Shown here: one piece after another, positions 1 to 8,598 of the stretch
How positions within the stretch are numbered: the stretch's first letter is position 1
Layout of the letters: each line of letters opens with the position of its first letter
Source: Pseudomonadota bacterium
Lineage (GTDB): Bacteria; Pseudomonadota; Gammaproteobacteria; Pseudomonadales; Moraxellaceae
DNA: 64,000 nucleotides
Assembly (NCBI GenBank): GCA_021804565.1
Contig: JAJZHK010000009.1
Coordinates: forward strand, 1-64,000
Direction: 5' to 3'
The notes under the pieces: generated by a model
The model's input: the letters and a program-made list of their open reading frames with translations, nothing else
The model's database searches: none
Told to the model about the DNA's origin: nothing
Program-made: the position numbers and the translations under genes

Positions 1-375
1 AATATCTGGGAATTCCGCTTTCTGCACCGCGACATGGAGCAACTGCTGAGCAATGACGCAAGCCTGCTGCAGCGCTATCGCACCTTTGCTCAGGACGTCA
101 TCCGCTCAGGACGCAAGATCATGGCGCTGATGCGGCAACAGGGGCTCATCGAAGCCAGTGACAGCGAACTCGATGCCCTGATCATCAATATCTGGGTCAT
201 CACCACGTCCTGGGCGCCTTTTCTGCATTCGACCGCTCTCTTTGGCGACCTCGACACCGATCTCAGCCAGGAGATGATCCAGCGCGGCATCCACCAGGTG
301 ATGTACCTGCTCAAACCCTATCTGCGTGGCGAAGCGGGCTTGGCACTGCAATCGCTACCACCACTGTACAACTGA
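1..375 (+). CDS. TetR/AcrR-family transcriptional regulator, C-terminal part
   Basis: The reading frame is open from the first base of the window, so this is the 3' part of a gene that starts upstream; 124 residues are visible. What remains is all-helical ligand-binding sequence, with no DNA-binding domain in view. It contains a stretch rich in Arg, Asp and Leu (FRFLHRDMEQLL) followed by a helix with LMRQQG, a pattern common in the C-terminal domain of TetR-family repressors of Pseudomonas-like bacteria. The gene ends 14 bases before the HopJ-family gene. The family is inferred from this half alone, and the ligand and targets cannot be read. Seeing the upstream helix-turn-helix would settle it. 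Confidence 0.6.
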   Translation, partial: NIWEFRFLHRDMEQLLSNDASLLQRYRTFAQDVIRSGRKIMALMRQQGLIEASDSELDALIINIWVITTSWAPFLHSTALFGDLDTDLSQEMIQRGIHQVMYLLKPYLRGEAGLALQSLPPLYN

Positions 376-389
376 ATGCCGAGTTCGCC

Positions 390-707
390 ATGAGCACTTT
401 CGCCGACACCTTGCGCCACATCGATGCCCTCTACGCCTATACGCCGACACGTTTTTACAACGGTTGTGGCGCCGACCCCATCGTCAATGAAGCCGGTCAG
501 AACGAAGGCTCCTGCAAGACCTTCGCTTACGCCCTGCTCAAAGGGCTGGACCGCGAACAGACCCTGGCCCTGTTCGCCGAACACTATCGCGAGGTCCTCG
601 CCCGGCCTGAGGCCTACAGCCACGCCAATATTCGTCGCTTCATGCGCGATGGCTGGGCCGGTCTGCGCTTTGACGGCCAGCCCCTGGTCGAGCGCGCCCA
701 GGCATGA
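390..707 (+). CDS. HopJ-family protein
   Basis: A 105-residue protein with the hallmarks of the HopJ family: TPTRFYNG near residue 18, NEGSCKTFAYA around 40, a segment with TLALFAEHYREVL, and the C-terminal HANIRRFMRDGW. The family was named for a Pseudomonas syringae type III effector candidate. Related proteins are widespread in bacteria without such secretion systems, and nothing in this window belongs to one, so the effector label should not be taken literally. The molecular function is unknown. The stop codon overlaps the start of the next gene (ATGA), which implies translational coupling. Confidence 0.85.
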   Translation: MSTFADTLRHIDALYAYTPTRFYNGCGADPIVNEAGQNEGSCKTFAYALLKGLDREQTLALFAEHYREVLARPEAYSHANIRRFMRDGWAGLRFDGQPLVERAQA

Positions 708-1138
708 TCGTGCTCCTGCTGACCCTGACTGTCATCGCCGGCTTGGGCCTCGGCGTCCTCGCGCTCGGCCACGCGCTCACCCTCTGGTTGTCCTGCTGGC
801 TGCTTCTTGGCGGACGCAGCTTGCTGAGATGTCTGGGCGCCACCTTGCGCGTCTATCTCTATATCGGCTTTTTTTCCTTGTGCTACGGTGGCCTGTTCAT
901 CCTCTTCAGCCTGAGCCCACTGATCGCCCTCGTCCTGCTGCTCGCCTTCGCGCCGCTGCTCCTCGTTCTCGCCAGCAGCAGCCTGGCCCGTTCACTGCAC
1001 TGCAGCGGCTGGCAGGGGCTCTTGCTGCTGCTGGTCTCGAGCCTGATCTATGGCTTGCTCATGCACCCGCTCGGCCCGCATCAACTGCTCCAGGAGCAGT
1101 GGCAAAACCTGCAGATGCACCATGGCCCCATGATCTGA
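704..1138 (+). CDS. Small integral membrane protein of unknown function
   Basis: A 144-residue, very leucine-rich protein with about four hydrophobic helices (roughly residues 2-22, 25-45, 48-85 as a double segment, and 100-120) and a short polar tail ending in His and Met residues. I recognise no domain. The start codon overlaps the stop of the HopJ-family gene by four bases, so the two are probably made from one transcript. Nothing in its context shows a transport or enzymatic role. pstS follows after 108 bases and has its own apparent promoter. Confidence 0.6.
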   Translation: MIVLLLTLTVIAGLGLGVLALGHALTLWLSCWLLLGGRSLLRCLGATLRVYLYIGFFSLCYGGLFILFSLSPLIALVLLLAFAPLLLVLASSSLARSLHCSGWQGLLLLLVSSLIYGLLMHPLGPHQLLQEQWQNLQMHHGPMI

Positions 1139-1183
1139 TCGAAGAGCTGATGCCGGCCTGTCTGTGGTAATATTTCTGCAATA

Positions 1184-1189
1184 TATAAT
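1184..1189 (+). promoter_or_regulatory. Probable -10 element of the pstS promoter
   Basis: A perfect TATAAT lies in an AT-rich patch 58 bases upstream of the pstS start. No good -35 hexamer stands 16-18 bases upstream (TCTGTG at 1161). A missing -35 is typical of PhoB-activated promoters, where Pho boxes replace it. The upstream bases contain only degenerate CTG-starting heptamers, so phosphate control is suggested by gene function more than by the site. Confidence 0.4.
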
Positions 1190-1246
1190 CCACACAATCG
1201 CGCCTGCTAGAACTCGCTATTTTTTGTCATTCTTGAGGACAACCCC

Positions 1247-2278
1247 ATGCGTATGATACGACTCGCCCTGAGCATCGCCTTAGCCGCTGCCAGCGTCATG
1301 GCCCAGGCCGGCGACATCACCGGTGCTGGCTCCACCTTCGCCTATCCGATCTTTGCCAAGTGGGCCGACGCCTACAAAACCAAGAGCGGCATCGGACTCA
1401 ACTACCAGGCCATAGGCTCGGGGGGTGGCATCAAGCAGATCACCTCGCGCACGGTCGATTTTGGTGCCTCGGACATGCCTTTGACCACCGCTGACCTGAA
1501 CAGCAAGGGTCTGATGCAGTTCCCCGCCATCATGGGCGGCGTGGTGCCGGTCATCAACCTGGAAGGCATCGCTGCCGGCAAGCTGCGCCTGGACGGCAAG
1601 GTTCTCGCTAATATCTATATGGGCGAAATCACCCAGTGGAATGACCCGGCCATCGCCGCTCTCAACCCCGGGGTGAAACTGCCGGACGAGCTGATCACTG
1701 TCGTGCGCCGTGCCGATGCTTCCGGCACCACCTTCATCTTCACCAACTACCTGAGCAAGGTCAGCGACGCCTGGAAGAGCAAGGTCGGCTGTAACACCGC
1801 CGTCGCCTGGCCGGTCGGCGTGGCCGGCAAGGGCAACCCTGGCGTGGCCGCCTACGTGCAGCGTATCCGTGGCTCTATCGGCTATGTCGAGTACGCCTAC
1901 GCCCTGACCAACCATATGAACCACAGCGCCATGCTCAATGCCGCCGGCAAGACCGTGCAGCCTAGCATCGAAGCCTTCCAGGCCGCTGCCGCTTACGCTG
2001 ACTGGACGCATGCAGCCAACTTCTACCAGGTGCTGACCAATGAGCCGGGTGAAACCACGTGGCCGATCGCCGGTGCCTCCTTCGTCCTGCTGCCGACCAA
2101 GGTGGACAATGCGGCCCGCGTCAAGGACGTGATGAAGTTCTTCTCCTGGTCCTTCGCCAACGGCCAGGCCCAGGCCCGTCAGCTGGACTACGTGCCCATG
2201 CCGGCCAATGTGGTCAAACTGATCGAGCAGGACTGGAGCAAGGAAGTGAAGGACAAGTCGGGCCACGCTGTCTGGTAA
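1247..2278 (+). CDS. pstS: Phosphate ABC transporter, periplasmic substrate-binding protein PstS
   Basis: A 343-residue precursor, the usual PstS length. Residues 1-21 form a signal peptide ending in MAQA. The mature N-terminus GDITGAGSTFAYP is the classic PstS phosphate-loop sequence. It is followed by SGGGIKQI near residue 58, FGASDMPL near 72, RADASGTT near 154 and GSIGYVEY near 208, all parts of the phosphate-binding cleft. The protein captures inorganic phosphate in the periplasm for the PstCA permease. A GAGGA ribosome-binding site stands eight bases before the ATG. A hairpin terminator follows the stop, so PstS is probably made in excess over the membrane subunits. Confidence 0.97.
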   Translation: MRMIRLALSIALAAASVMAQAGDITGAGSTFAYPIFAKWADAYKTKSGIGLNYQAIGSGGGIKQITSRTVDFGASDMPLTTADLNSKGLMQFPAIMGGVVPVINLEGIAAGKLRLDGKVLANIYMGEITQWNDPAIAALNPGVKLPDELITVVRRADASGTTFIFTNYLSKVSDAWKSKVGCNTAVAWPVGVAGKGNPGVAAYVQRIRGSIGYVEYAYALTNHMNHSAMLNAAGKTVQPSIEAFQAAAAYADWTHAANFYQVLTNEPGETTWPIAGASFVLLPTKVDNAARVKDVMKFFSWSFANGQAQARQLDYVPMPANVVKLIEQDWSKEVKDKSGHAVW

Positions 2279-2304
2279 GATAGGCGCCGCAGGATGGATC
2301 CTCG

Positions 2305-2336
2305 AGGCCCCGGCTGCATGGCGGGGCCTTTGTTTT
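2305..2336 (+). terminator. Rho-independent terminator or attenuator between pstS and pstC
   Basis: The arms AGGCCCCG and CGGGGCCT enclose a nine-base loop and are followed by a T-rich run (TTTGTTTT). It lies 26 bases after the pstS stop and 32 bases before pstC. Partial read-through would explain high binding protein with low permease expression. Confidence 0.85.
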
Positions 2337-2368
2337 GATGGTTTCCTTGTAAAACGGCTATAGGTGAG

Positions 2369-3349
2369 ATGATGAACAGCACAGAAGCAGGCTTTGTGCA
2401 GGGCCTCGAGGCCCAGGACGACGCCCTGGGCAAAGAAAAGGCCAGGGATGTACGCTTTCGCTGGTGGGTTCTCGGCATGGCCGGGCTGGTCTTGCTGGTT
2501 CTCGGCGCCATCATCACTTCTTTGCTGATCGGCTCGCTGCCCGCGTTCAAAGCCTTTGGCTGGCACTTTCTGATCAGCAAGGCCTGGGATCCGGTCAGCA
2601 ACGACTACGGCGCCCTGCCGGCCATCTACGGCACCCTGGTCACCTCCGGCATCGCCTTGCTGCTGGCGGTTCCGGTCAGCTTCTTTGTCGCTTTTTTTCT
2701 CACCGAGCTGTGCCCGCGCCGCCTGCGCGGCCTGGTCAACGGCATCATCGAACTGCTCGCGGGCATTCCTTCGATCATCTACGGGATGTGGGGGCTGTTT
2801 GTGCTGGCACCGTTGCTCGCCGAAGACGTGCAACCCGGTCTGGAGCGGATGTTCCATCACGTCCCGGTGCTCAACAAGCTGTTTGCCGGCCCCCCCATCG
2901 GGATTGGGCTGCTGCCTTCGGCGCTGGTCCTGGCGGTGATGATCGTGCCCTTCATCACCTCGGTGATGCGCGAGGTCTTTGAGGTCGTTCCTCAGAACCT
3001 CAAGGAAGCCGGTTACGGCATAGGCGGCACCACCTGGGAAGTGATGTGGGACGTCGTGCTCCCCTACACGCGCGTCGCCATCGTCGGCGGCATCATGCTC
3101 GGTCTCGGCCGCGCCCTGGGCGAGACCATGGCGGTCACCTTCATGATCGGCAACTCCAACAATGTCAGTCCGGCGCTGTTCGATTCCGGCAACAGCATCG
3201 CCTCGGTCATCGCCAACGAGTTTGCCGAGGCCTCGGACCCCCTGCACGCCGCCGCCTTGACCGAGCTGGGGCTCATCCTCTTTGTCATTACCCTGATCGT
3301 GCTGGCCATCGCCAGGCTGCTGATCCTGCGTGTGGAGCGCCGCTCATGA
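2369..3349 (+). CDS. pstC: Phosphate ABC transporter permease PstC
   Basis: A 326-residue inner-membrane protein with six predicted helices after a cytoplasmic N-terminal stretch of about 35 residues. ELLAGIPSIIYGMWGLFVLAPL (about residues 128-149) is the family's signature segment. The coupling loop that contacts the ATPase reads LKEAGYGIGGTTWEVMW, with GLGRALGETMAV downstream. It forms the phosphate channel together with PstA. Two ATG codons stand side by side at 2369 and 2372, and either could start translation. The stop overlaps the start of pstA (ATGA), so the two subunits are translationally coupled. Confidence 0.95.
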   Translation: MMNSTEAGFVQGLEAQDDALGKEKARDVRFRWWVLGMAGLVLLVLGAIITSLLIGSLPAFKAFGWHFLISKAWDPVSNDYGALPAIYGTLVTSGIALLLAVPVSFFVAFFLTELCPRRLRGLVNGIIELLAGIPSIIYGMWGLFVLAPLLAEDVQPGLERMFHHVPVLNKLFAGPPIGIGLLPSALVLAVMIVPFITSVMREVFEVVPQNLKEAGYGIGGTTWEVMWDVVLPYTRVAIVGGIMLGLGRALGETMAVTFMIGNSNNVSPALFDSGNSIASVIANEFAEASDPLHAAALTELGLILFVITLIVLAIARLLILRVERRS

Positions 3350-4200
3350 CCACTTTGCTGACACAAGCCCCTACCCTGCACGAGCGCAAACGCCGCTGGA
3401 TCAATCGCGCCGTGCTGGTCATCGCCACGCTGATCACCGCCGTAGGCCTGCTGATCCCGATCTGGATCCTGGGCACCGTGGTGATGCGCGGTCTGCACGC
3501 CTTTCACCTCAGCCTGTTCACCCAGATGACGCCGCCGCCTGATGCCGCTGGCGGTCTGTGGAATGCCATCGTCGGCAGTGTCATCATGGTGCTCAGCGGC
3601 ACCTTGATCGCCACCCCGGTCGCCATCATCGCCGGAATCTATCTGGCCGAGTACGGTCGCCATCACAAGACGGCGGCGGCGATACGCTTCATCAATGACA
3701 TTCTGCTGTCGGCGCCGTCCATCGTCATCGGCCTGTTTGTCTACGTCATCATCGTCGTCCCCCTCCGCCATTTCTCCGGCTGGGCAGGGGCGCTGTCCTT
3801 GGCCATCATCGCCTTGCCGATCATGGTGCGCACCACCGAAAACATGCTGCTGCTGGTCCCCGATGTGCTGCGTGAAGGGGCCCTGGCGCTGGGCGCCAGC
3901 CGGCGTCAGACGGTGCTCATGGTCTGCCTGCCGGCCGCTCGAAACGGCATCGTCACCGGGGTTCTGCTGGCTTTGGCGCGCATCAGCGGCGAGACGGCGC
4001 CGCTGCTGTTCACCGCCCTCAACAACCAGTTCTACTCGCTGAATATGAACCAGCCCATGGCCAACCTGCCGGTGGTCATCTTCCAGTTCGCCATGAGCCC
4101 CTACGACAACTGGCAGGCCCTGGCCTGGGCCGGTGCGGCTTTGATCTCGCTCTCGGTGGTGGCGATCAACATCAGCGCGCGCAGCCTGTTCAAGCGTTGA
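3346..4200 (+). CDS. pstA: Phosphate ABC transporter permease PstA
   Basis: A 284-residue permease partner of PstC. The frame is open further upstream, but the ATG at 3346 overlaps the pstC stop and gives the normal PstA N-terminus (MTTLLTQAP). It has six membrane helices, the family segment IAGIYLAEYG near residue 95, and the coupling loop REGALALGASRRQTV near residue 175, followed by ARISGETAPLLFTA. The usual next genes, pstB (ATPase) and phoU, are absent: the following gene is convergent and overlaps the pstA 3' end by 11 bases. The ATPase must therefore be encoded elsewhere. Confidence 0.95.
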   Translation: MTTLLTQAPTLHERKRRWINRAVLVIATLITAVGLLIPIWILGTVVMRGLHAFHLSLFTQMTPPPDAAGGLWNAIVGSVIMVLSGTLIATPVAIIAGIYLAEYGRHHKTAAAIRFINDILLSAPSIVIGLFVYVIIVVPLRHFSGWAGALSLAIIALPIMVRTTENMLLLVPDVLREGALALGASRRQTVLMVCLPAARNGIVTGVLLALARISGETAPLLFTALNNQFYSLNMNQPMANLPVVIFQFAMSPYDNWQALAWAGAALISLSVVAINISARSLFKR

Positions 4201-5161
4201 GCCAGGCGGCCAGCAGGTAGCCGAGGTAGAGCAGACCGGGGGGCAGCAGGAGCAAAGGCCGCAGCTGGCCTCCGCAGATCCACAGCCAGAGCCCGGCCCC
4301 CCAGGTCAGCAGCGCCGGCAACAGGCTGCTGCTGTCGGCGCGCCAAGGGCTGGCCAGTATGCCCAAAGCCGGCAGCAAACAGCCCTGAAAGGCCAAAGCA
4401 CCGGTGATATTGCCCAAAGCCAAGCTATCCTGCCCCTTGCTCAGCCAGATGATGCTGTTGAGCTTCTCCGGCAACTCGGTGGCGACCGGTACCAGCAAAA
4501 GGCTCAAGAGCAGCGGTGATATCGACCACCGCAGGGCGAGCGTCTCCAGGGCCTCGACCAGCAGGTGTGAGGCGCCGATCAGCAGGACCAATGCGATCAG
4601 CACCTGGAGCGGGGCGGCCCACTGCACCGGCAGGTGCAAGCGCATCAGGCTCAGCGGCGGCAGCGGACTGTCCGCAGGCGCAGCGCTGGAGGCCGAGAGC
4701 TTCCACAAGGCGCGCACATGCGCTCCATATAGCAGCAGCAAAGGCAGCGCATAGGCTGCCCGCGGACCCGGCAAGGGCAGCACCGAGCAGATCAGGGCGT
4801 AGCCAAAGCCGAGCAGAAAAACACCCATATCACGTCGACACTGCCAGGGATCGGCATCGATGGCAGCCCACCAGCCGCGCTGGCTGGCGGCGACCACGCC
4901 GAGCAAGCCCAGACTCAAGGTGCTGAGCATCCAGGGCGCGCCGAGGATGGCCCCCGTCGCCACCGCGACATGCCCGCCGCCGAGCAAGGCGACCACCGGC
5001 ACCAGGGTCTCCGGCAGGGCGGTTGCCACCGCCGCCAGCACCGAGGCGGCGAAGCCATGGTGCAGGCCGTAGAGAGCGATCATCGCCTCGAGGGCTTCGG
5101 TAAACAGCAAGGCCGCCAGCAGGATGAAGAGCAGGGCGGCCAGCAAAAATAGCAGGGTCAT
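4190..5161 (-). CDS. CaCA-family sodium/calcium exchanger-like membrane protein
   Basis: A 323-residue protein with about ten hydrophobic helices in two similar halves, the architecture of Ca2+/cation antiporters such as YrbG. The two conserved alpha repeats are visible: AAVATALPETLVPVVALLGG near residue 43 and LLVPVATELPEKLNSIIWL near residue 215. Each carries the acidic residue expected in the ion-binding site. It probably exchanges Ca2+ or a similar cation for Na+ or H+. The start ATG has AAGG six bases upstream. The 3' end overlaps pstA on the other strand by 11 bases. Confidence 0.85.
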   Translation of the reverse strand: MTLLFLLAALLFILLAALLFTEALEAMIALYGLHHGFAASVLAAVATALPETLVPVVALLGGGHVAVATGAILGAPWMLSTLSLGLLGVVAASQRGWWAAIDADPWQCRRDMGVFLLGFGYALICSVLPLPGPRAAYALPLLLLYGAHVRALWKLSASSAAPADSPLPPLSLMRLHLPVQWAAPLQVLIALVLLIGASHLLVEALETLALRWSISPLLLSLLLVPVATELPEKLNSIIWLSKGQDSLALGNITGALAFQGCLLPALGILASPWRADSSSLLPALLTWGAGLWLWICGGQLRPLLLLPPGLLYLGYLLAAWLNA

Positions 5162-5246
5162 AAGCGCCTTCAGGCTGACGGTGGCGTAGCGCCATCATGC
5201 AACAGGAAGCACCGCTTTGTTAAGTCTGCGGGGTCATAAGCACCGA

Positions 5247-6017
5247 TCAGGCGATGAGATAGCCGCCGTCGACGTTGAGCGCCACCCCCGTGGTGTAGCT
5301 GGCCAGATCAGACACCAGGTAGAGTACCGCTCCTGCCATCTCTTCAGGCTGCGCGATACGCCCTTGCGGGACATGCTTGAGCACCTCCTTGACGATGGCT
5401 TCATTCTGGGTCAAAGCGCTGGCAAAGCGGGTGTCGGTGAAACCTGGCAGCAGGGCGTTGACGCGCACCTTCTGCGCGGCCAGCTCACGGGCAAAGGCCT
5501 GCGTCATGGAGATGACAGCGGCCTTGGTGATGGAGTAAATGCCCTGCATGGGGCCGGGAATGACGCCATTCACCGAGGCCACGTTGACGATGCTGCCGCC
5601 TTGCGCCTGCCGGCTCATGATCTTGCCGGCGCGCACCGACATGAAAAAGTAGCCACGGATGTTGACGTCGACGGTCTTTTGAAAGGCCGCCAGATCGGTC
5701 TCGAGGATGGGGCCAAAGTAAGGGTTGGCCGCAGCGTTATTGACGAGAATATCGAGGCGGCCGTAGTCGCGCTCGATACGATCGAAGAGGGCATCGATCT
5801 GCGCCGGTTCGCCGATATGACAAGCCAGGGCATCGGCCTGCCAGCCTTGCTGGCGCAGATGCGCGGCGACGCTTGCACAGGCCTCCACCTTGCGGCTGCA
5901 CAGCAGGACATGGGCGCCCTGCTGCGCCAGCAGGCCGGCGATGGCGGCACCGATGCCGCGGCTGGCGCCGCTGATCAAGGCGATACGTCCGGTAAGATCC
6001 ATTCCTGGCGTGCTCAT
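5247..6017 (-). CDS. Short-chain dehydrogenase/reductase (SDR)
   Basis: A 256-residue classical SDR. The ATG at 6017 is chosen over upstream in-frame starts because GGGAGAG precedes it and the Rossmann motif then sits at the normal place: GASRGIGAA at about residues 13-21, VNNAAANP near 89, the catalytic Ser of VASVNG near 143, and YSITK near 156. The C-terminus GVALNVDGGYLIA is typical. It is an NAD(P)-dependent oxidoreductase on an alcohol or keto group, substrate unknown. It is the last gene of a five-gene operon with an acyl-CoA dehydrogenase and an APH-type kinase, so a hydroxyacyl substrate is plausible. Confidence 0.88.
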   Translation of the reverse strand: MSTPGMDLTGRIALISGASRGIGAAIAGLLAQQGAHVLLCSRKVEACASVAAHLRQQGWQADALACHIGEPAQIDALFDRIERDYGRLDILVNNAAANPYFGPILETDLAAFQKTVDVNIRGYFFMSVRAGKIMSRQAQGGSIVNVASVNGVIPGPMQGIYSITKAAVISMTQAFARELAAQKVRVNALLPGFTDTRFASALTQNEAIVKEVLKHVPQGRIAQPEEMAGAVLYLVSDLASYTTGVALNVDGGYLIA

Positions 6018-6030
6018 GTACTCTCCCAAG

Positions 6031-6711
6031 CTAGCGGTAACTGAGTAGATGCCCATGCTCGTCTTCGAGATGGGCGACATCATTGAAGCCGGACAGGCTG
6101 ACCCTGCCGGCATGGTAGAGCAGGCGGCTGCAACTGGCGTTGTAGATCACGGCATTGAGGGCCAGCACCTGTTCATCGGCCACCTGCAGAAGCTGTTGCA
6201 GTAAGGCGGCGATGACGCCACCGGAGCTGACGATGAGGACGTCACCCTGGCTGTCTTCGACCACCTCCTGCAGCGCCTGCTGGCAGCGTTGCCGAAATGC
6301 CGCCCAGCTCTCGCTGTAGTCGGCGCTATGACGGGGATCCAGCCAGCGCTGCCAGGCCTGCGCGAACAGGCGCTGAAAGGCCTTGCGCGGATCGGCATGG
6401 CTGCTGAGCAGCTGCTGGCGCCCCTCGGCATCGGCGAGCTGCGGATGGTAGGCACGTAGCAGCTGCTCATGATCGAACTCGTTGAAGCGCGCATCGATCT
6501 CGCCGTCGCCCTGTTCACCGTGCGCCTGGCGTATGCCCTGGAGGGTGGCCGTCTGTCTTTGCAGGCTGCCGCTGATCCAGCGGCTGTAGCGCCGCCCCTG
6601 CAGGCGCAAGCCGAGCCGGCGAGCCTGCTCCAGACCCAGGGGCGAGAGCTGATCATAGTCGGCCGCGGCGAATGAGGCCTGGCCATGACGCACGAGCAGG
6701 ATGCTGGCCAT
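6031..6711 (-). CDS. Histidine phosphatase family protein
   Basis: A 226-residue protein. The ATG at 6711 shares bases with the stop of the kinase gene (ATGA) and gives MASILLVRHGQAS, where RHG is the phosphohistidine motif of the phosphoglycerate-mutase-like superfamily. GLEQARRLG follows near residue 27, and the second catalytic region reads VLIVSSGGVIAALL near residue 165. The SSGG sequence lacks the His usually present in the SHGG motif, so catalysis may be altered. Position between kinase and SDR genes hints at acting on a phosphorylated intermediate of the same pathway; this is inference. Confidence 0.8.
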   Translation of the reverse strand: MASILLVRHGQASFAAADYDQLSPLGLEQARRLGLRLQGRRYSRWISGSLQRQTATLQGIRQAHGEQGDGEIDARFNEFDHEQLLRAYHPQLADAEGRQQLLSSHADPRKAFQRLFAQAWQRWLDPRHSADYSESWAAFRQRCQQALQEVVEDSQGDVLIVSSGGVIAALLQQLLQVADEQVLALNAVIYNASCSRLLYHAGRVSLSGFNDVAHLEDEHGHLLSYR

Positions 6712-7778
6712 CAGATCAGCTGGCCTTCGAGCATGCGCAAAGCGCGTTTTTCGAGCAGGTTGACGATAGCACCAAAGCCGGCGTAAGCGCGGTGGGCGAC
6801 CTGGCCCTGGACATGGCGGTAGTAGATCTGCTGGGCGATCACCGCCAGCCGAAAGAGACCGTAGACGCTGTAAAACAGCAGCTTGTCGATCGTGCGGCCG
6901 CTGCGCTCGGCGTAGTAGTCGACAAGCTCCTGGCGACTGAGCATACCGGCGATGTGGGTCGGCTGCCGGCGCAGGCTTTGCCACTCGGCATCGTCGTCGG
7001 CCTGCACCCAATAGGCCAGGGTATTGCCGAGATCCATGAGCGGGTCACCGATGGTGGCCATCTCCCAGTCGAGCACACCGATGATGTGACTGGGATCGTC
7101 GCTGGCGAGGACGACGTTGTCGAAGCGGTAGTCATTGTGGATCAGACAGCTGGCGCTGTCTGCCGGCAGCTCGCGCTGCAGCCAGCTGATGATCTCGGCA
7201 AAGCTGGCGACATCGTCGGTGTGCACCTGGGCATAACGCTGGCTCCAGCCGCTGATCTGGCGCGCCACATAGCCTTCTCCCTTGCCCCAGACGCTCAGCT
7301 GGCTGGCCTGAACATCGATGCCATGCAGCTCGACCCATCGATCCACGAAGGCGCAGCATAGCTGGCGCGCGTCGCTGGCGGCCAGTGACAGTCCGCCGGG
7401 AAGATCCTTGCGCAGGATGACGCCTTGCAAGCGCTGCATGAGATAAGCCTGGCCGAGAGCGTCCTCTTCCTCATGGATGCCCAGCACCTCAGGCACATAG
7501 GGGTAGTAGGGGCGCAAACTTTGCATCAGCCTGGCCTCCCGCAGCATGTCGTGGGCGCCGCGCGCCTTGTGTCCTGCCGGTGGACGGCGCAGGATCAGGT
7601 CGCGCTGCGGATAATGCAGCAGATAGGTCAGATTGGACGCGCCACCATGAAACTGGTGGATCTCCAGCGGAGCGCTGACCCCCAGCTGCAAGCTGTCTAT
7701 CCAGGCCTGCAGGGCCGCCCGATCGAGTTCTTCCCCGGCACGTTCCGCGCCTAGCATCTCGGTCGTCGATTCAGGCAT
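6711..7778 (-). CDS. APH-type phosphotransferase (ACAD10/11- or LvaA-like kinase)
   Basis: A 355-residue protein of the aminoglycoside phosphotransferase/choline kinase fold. Visible parts are the nucleotide loop GGASNLTYLL (near residue 45), the catalytic loop LIHNDYRFDNVV (near 213, with the HxDxxxxN pattern) and the metal-binding GVLDWEMATIGDPLMDLG (near 233). Proteins of this subgroup beside acyl-CoA dehydrogenases resemble the kinase half of mammalian ACAD10/11 and LvaA of Pseudomonas levulinate catabolism, which phosphorylate 4-hydroxyacyl-CoA. That role is inferred here from context. Antibiotic resistance is unlikely. The gene overlaps both neighbours (8 bases upstream, ATGA downstream). 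Confidence 0.87.
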   Translation of the reverse strand: MPESTTEMLGAERAGEELDRAALQAWIDSLQLGVSAPLEIHQFHGGASNLTYLLHYPQRDLILRRPPAGHKARGAHDMLREARLMQSLRPYYPYVPEVLGIHEEEDALGQAYLMQRLQGVILRKDLPGGLSLAASDARQLCCAFVDRWVELHGIDVQASQLSVWGKGEGYVARQISGWSQRYAQVHTDDVASFAEIISWLQRELPADSASCLIHNDYRFDNVVLASDDPSHIIGVLDWEMATIGDPLMDLGNTLAYWVQADDDAEWQSLRRQPTHIAGMLSRQELVDYYAERSGRTIDKLLFYSVYGLFRLAVIAQQIYYRHVQGQVAHRAYAGFGAIVNLLEKRALRMLEGQLI

Positions 7779-8598
7779 GTTCTACACTCCCCTTCTTGGC
7801 TTTCTGCGCCATGCGCCGGCCCATCTCCTGCATGCGTCGGGCAAACAGTTGCGGCCACCAGCGCTTGACACGCCAGAACCGGCGACCTTCAGCGTGCGGC
7901 AGCAGGATCGGCTCACCACGCTCGGCAGCGGCGACGATAGCCTTGGCGATGTCCTTGGCGTCGATCTGCGAGGCCTGCATGAGCTTTTCCAGGGCTGCGC
8001 CGGTATGGGCACGCGTGCTGCGCAGGCTGCGACCCAGGCCGGTGCTGAAAAATCCTGGACAGACGACGAGCACCTTGATGCCCTGGTGGGCCAACTCGGC
8101 GGCGAGGCTCTCACTCAAGCTGAGCACCGCCGCCTTGCTGGCGTTGTAGGCCGCCATCTCGGGGGGATTGAGCAGACCGGCCATCGAGGCGATGTTGATG
8201 ATCTGGCCATGGCCTTGCGCCTGCATGATGCGCGCTGCGGCGCGGCAGCCGTGCACCACACCGAACAGATTGATATCCATGACCCAGCGCCAGTCGCTCA
8301 TGGGCACGTCGCTGACCGGTCCGGCCACCGCGACACCGGCATTGTTGATCATGATGTCGAGACCGCCGTAGCTTTGGCAGGCGCGCAGGAGCAGCGACTC
8401 GACGTCCTGCTCCTGGGTGACGTCGCACACCTGGGCCAGCACCTCGCTGCCGCCGGCACGCAGCTGATCGGCCCAGCTGTAGAGCCCTTCCTGGTTCTTG
8501 TCGGCCAGCAAAAGGCGGGCGCCGCGGCGCGCGTACTCGGCACTGAGGGCTTGCCCCAGGCCGCTGGCCGCGCCGGTGATGCAGACGACAGCGTTCAT
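7771..8598 (-). CDS. Short-chain dehydrogenase/reductase (SDR)
   Basis: A 275-residue SDR with the cofactor motif [11 protein letters not shown] at residues 8-18, NNAGVAVAG near 84, the catalytic Ser in IASMAG near 137, and YNASK near 150. The acidic residue after strand 2 (LLLADKN) favours NAD(H). A basic C-terminal tail rich in Arg, Trp and Lys (about residues 238-270) is longer than in soluble classical SDRs and may bind membranes. It is co-transcribed with the acyl-CoA dehydrogenase (ATGA overlap) and the kinase (8-base overlap). The substrate is unknown, probably a hydroxy- or ketoacyl compound. Confidence 0.88.
   Translation of the reverse strand: MNAVVCITGAASGLGQALSAEYARRGARLLLADKNQEGLYSWADQLRAGGSEVLAQVCDVTQEQDVESLLLRACQSYGGLDIMINNAGVAVAGPVSDVPMSDWRWVMDINLFGVVHGCRAAARIMQAQGHGQIINIASMAGLLNPPEMAAYNASKAAVLSLSESLAAELAHQGIKVLVVCPGFFSTGLGRSLRSTRAHTGAALEKLMQASQIDAKDIAKAIVAAAERGEPILLPHAEGRRFWRVKRWWPQLFARRMQEMGRRMAQKAKKGSVEHA

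Noticed and set aside
1162..1183. Possible Pho box before pstS
   Set aside because: CTG-starting heptamers are present, but they match the consensus at about five of seven positions and are not spaced by 11 bases.
1280..3247. 655-codon open frame antisense to pstS/pstC
   Set aside because: It is a GC-rich shadow of well-supported genes; its translation is low-complexity His/Asp/Gln/Arg-rich with no domain.
6711..7778. Antibiotic resistance by the APH-fold protein
   Set aside because: Its operon with acyl-CoA dehydrogenase and SDR genes and its ACAD10/11-like sequence type argue for metabolism of an acyl-CoA.
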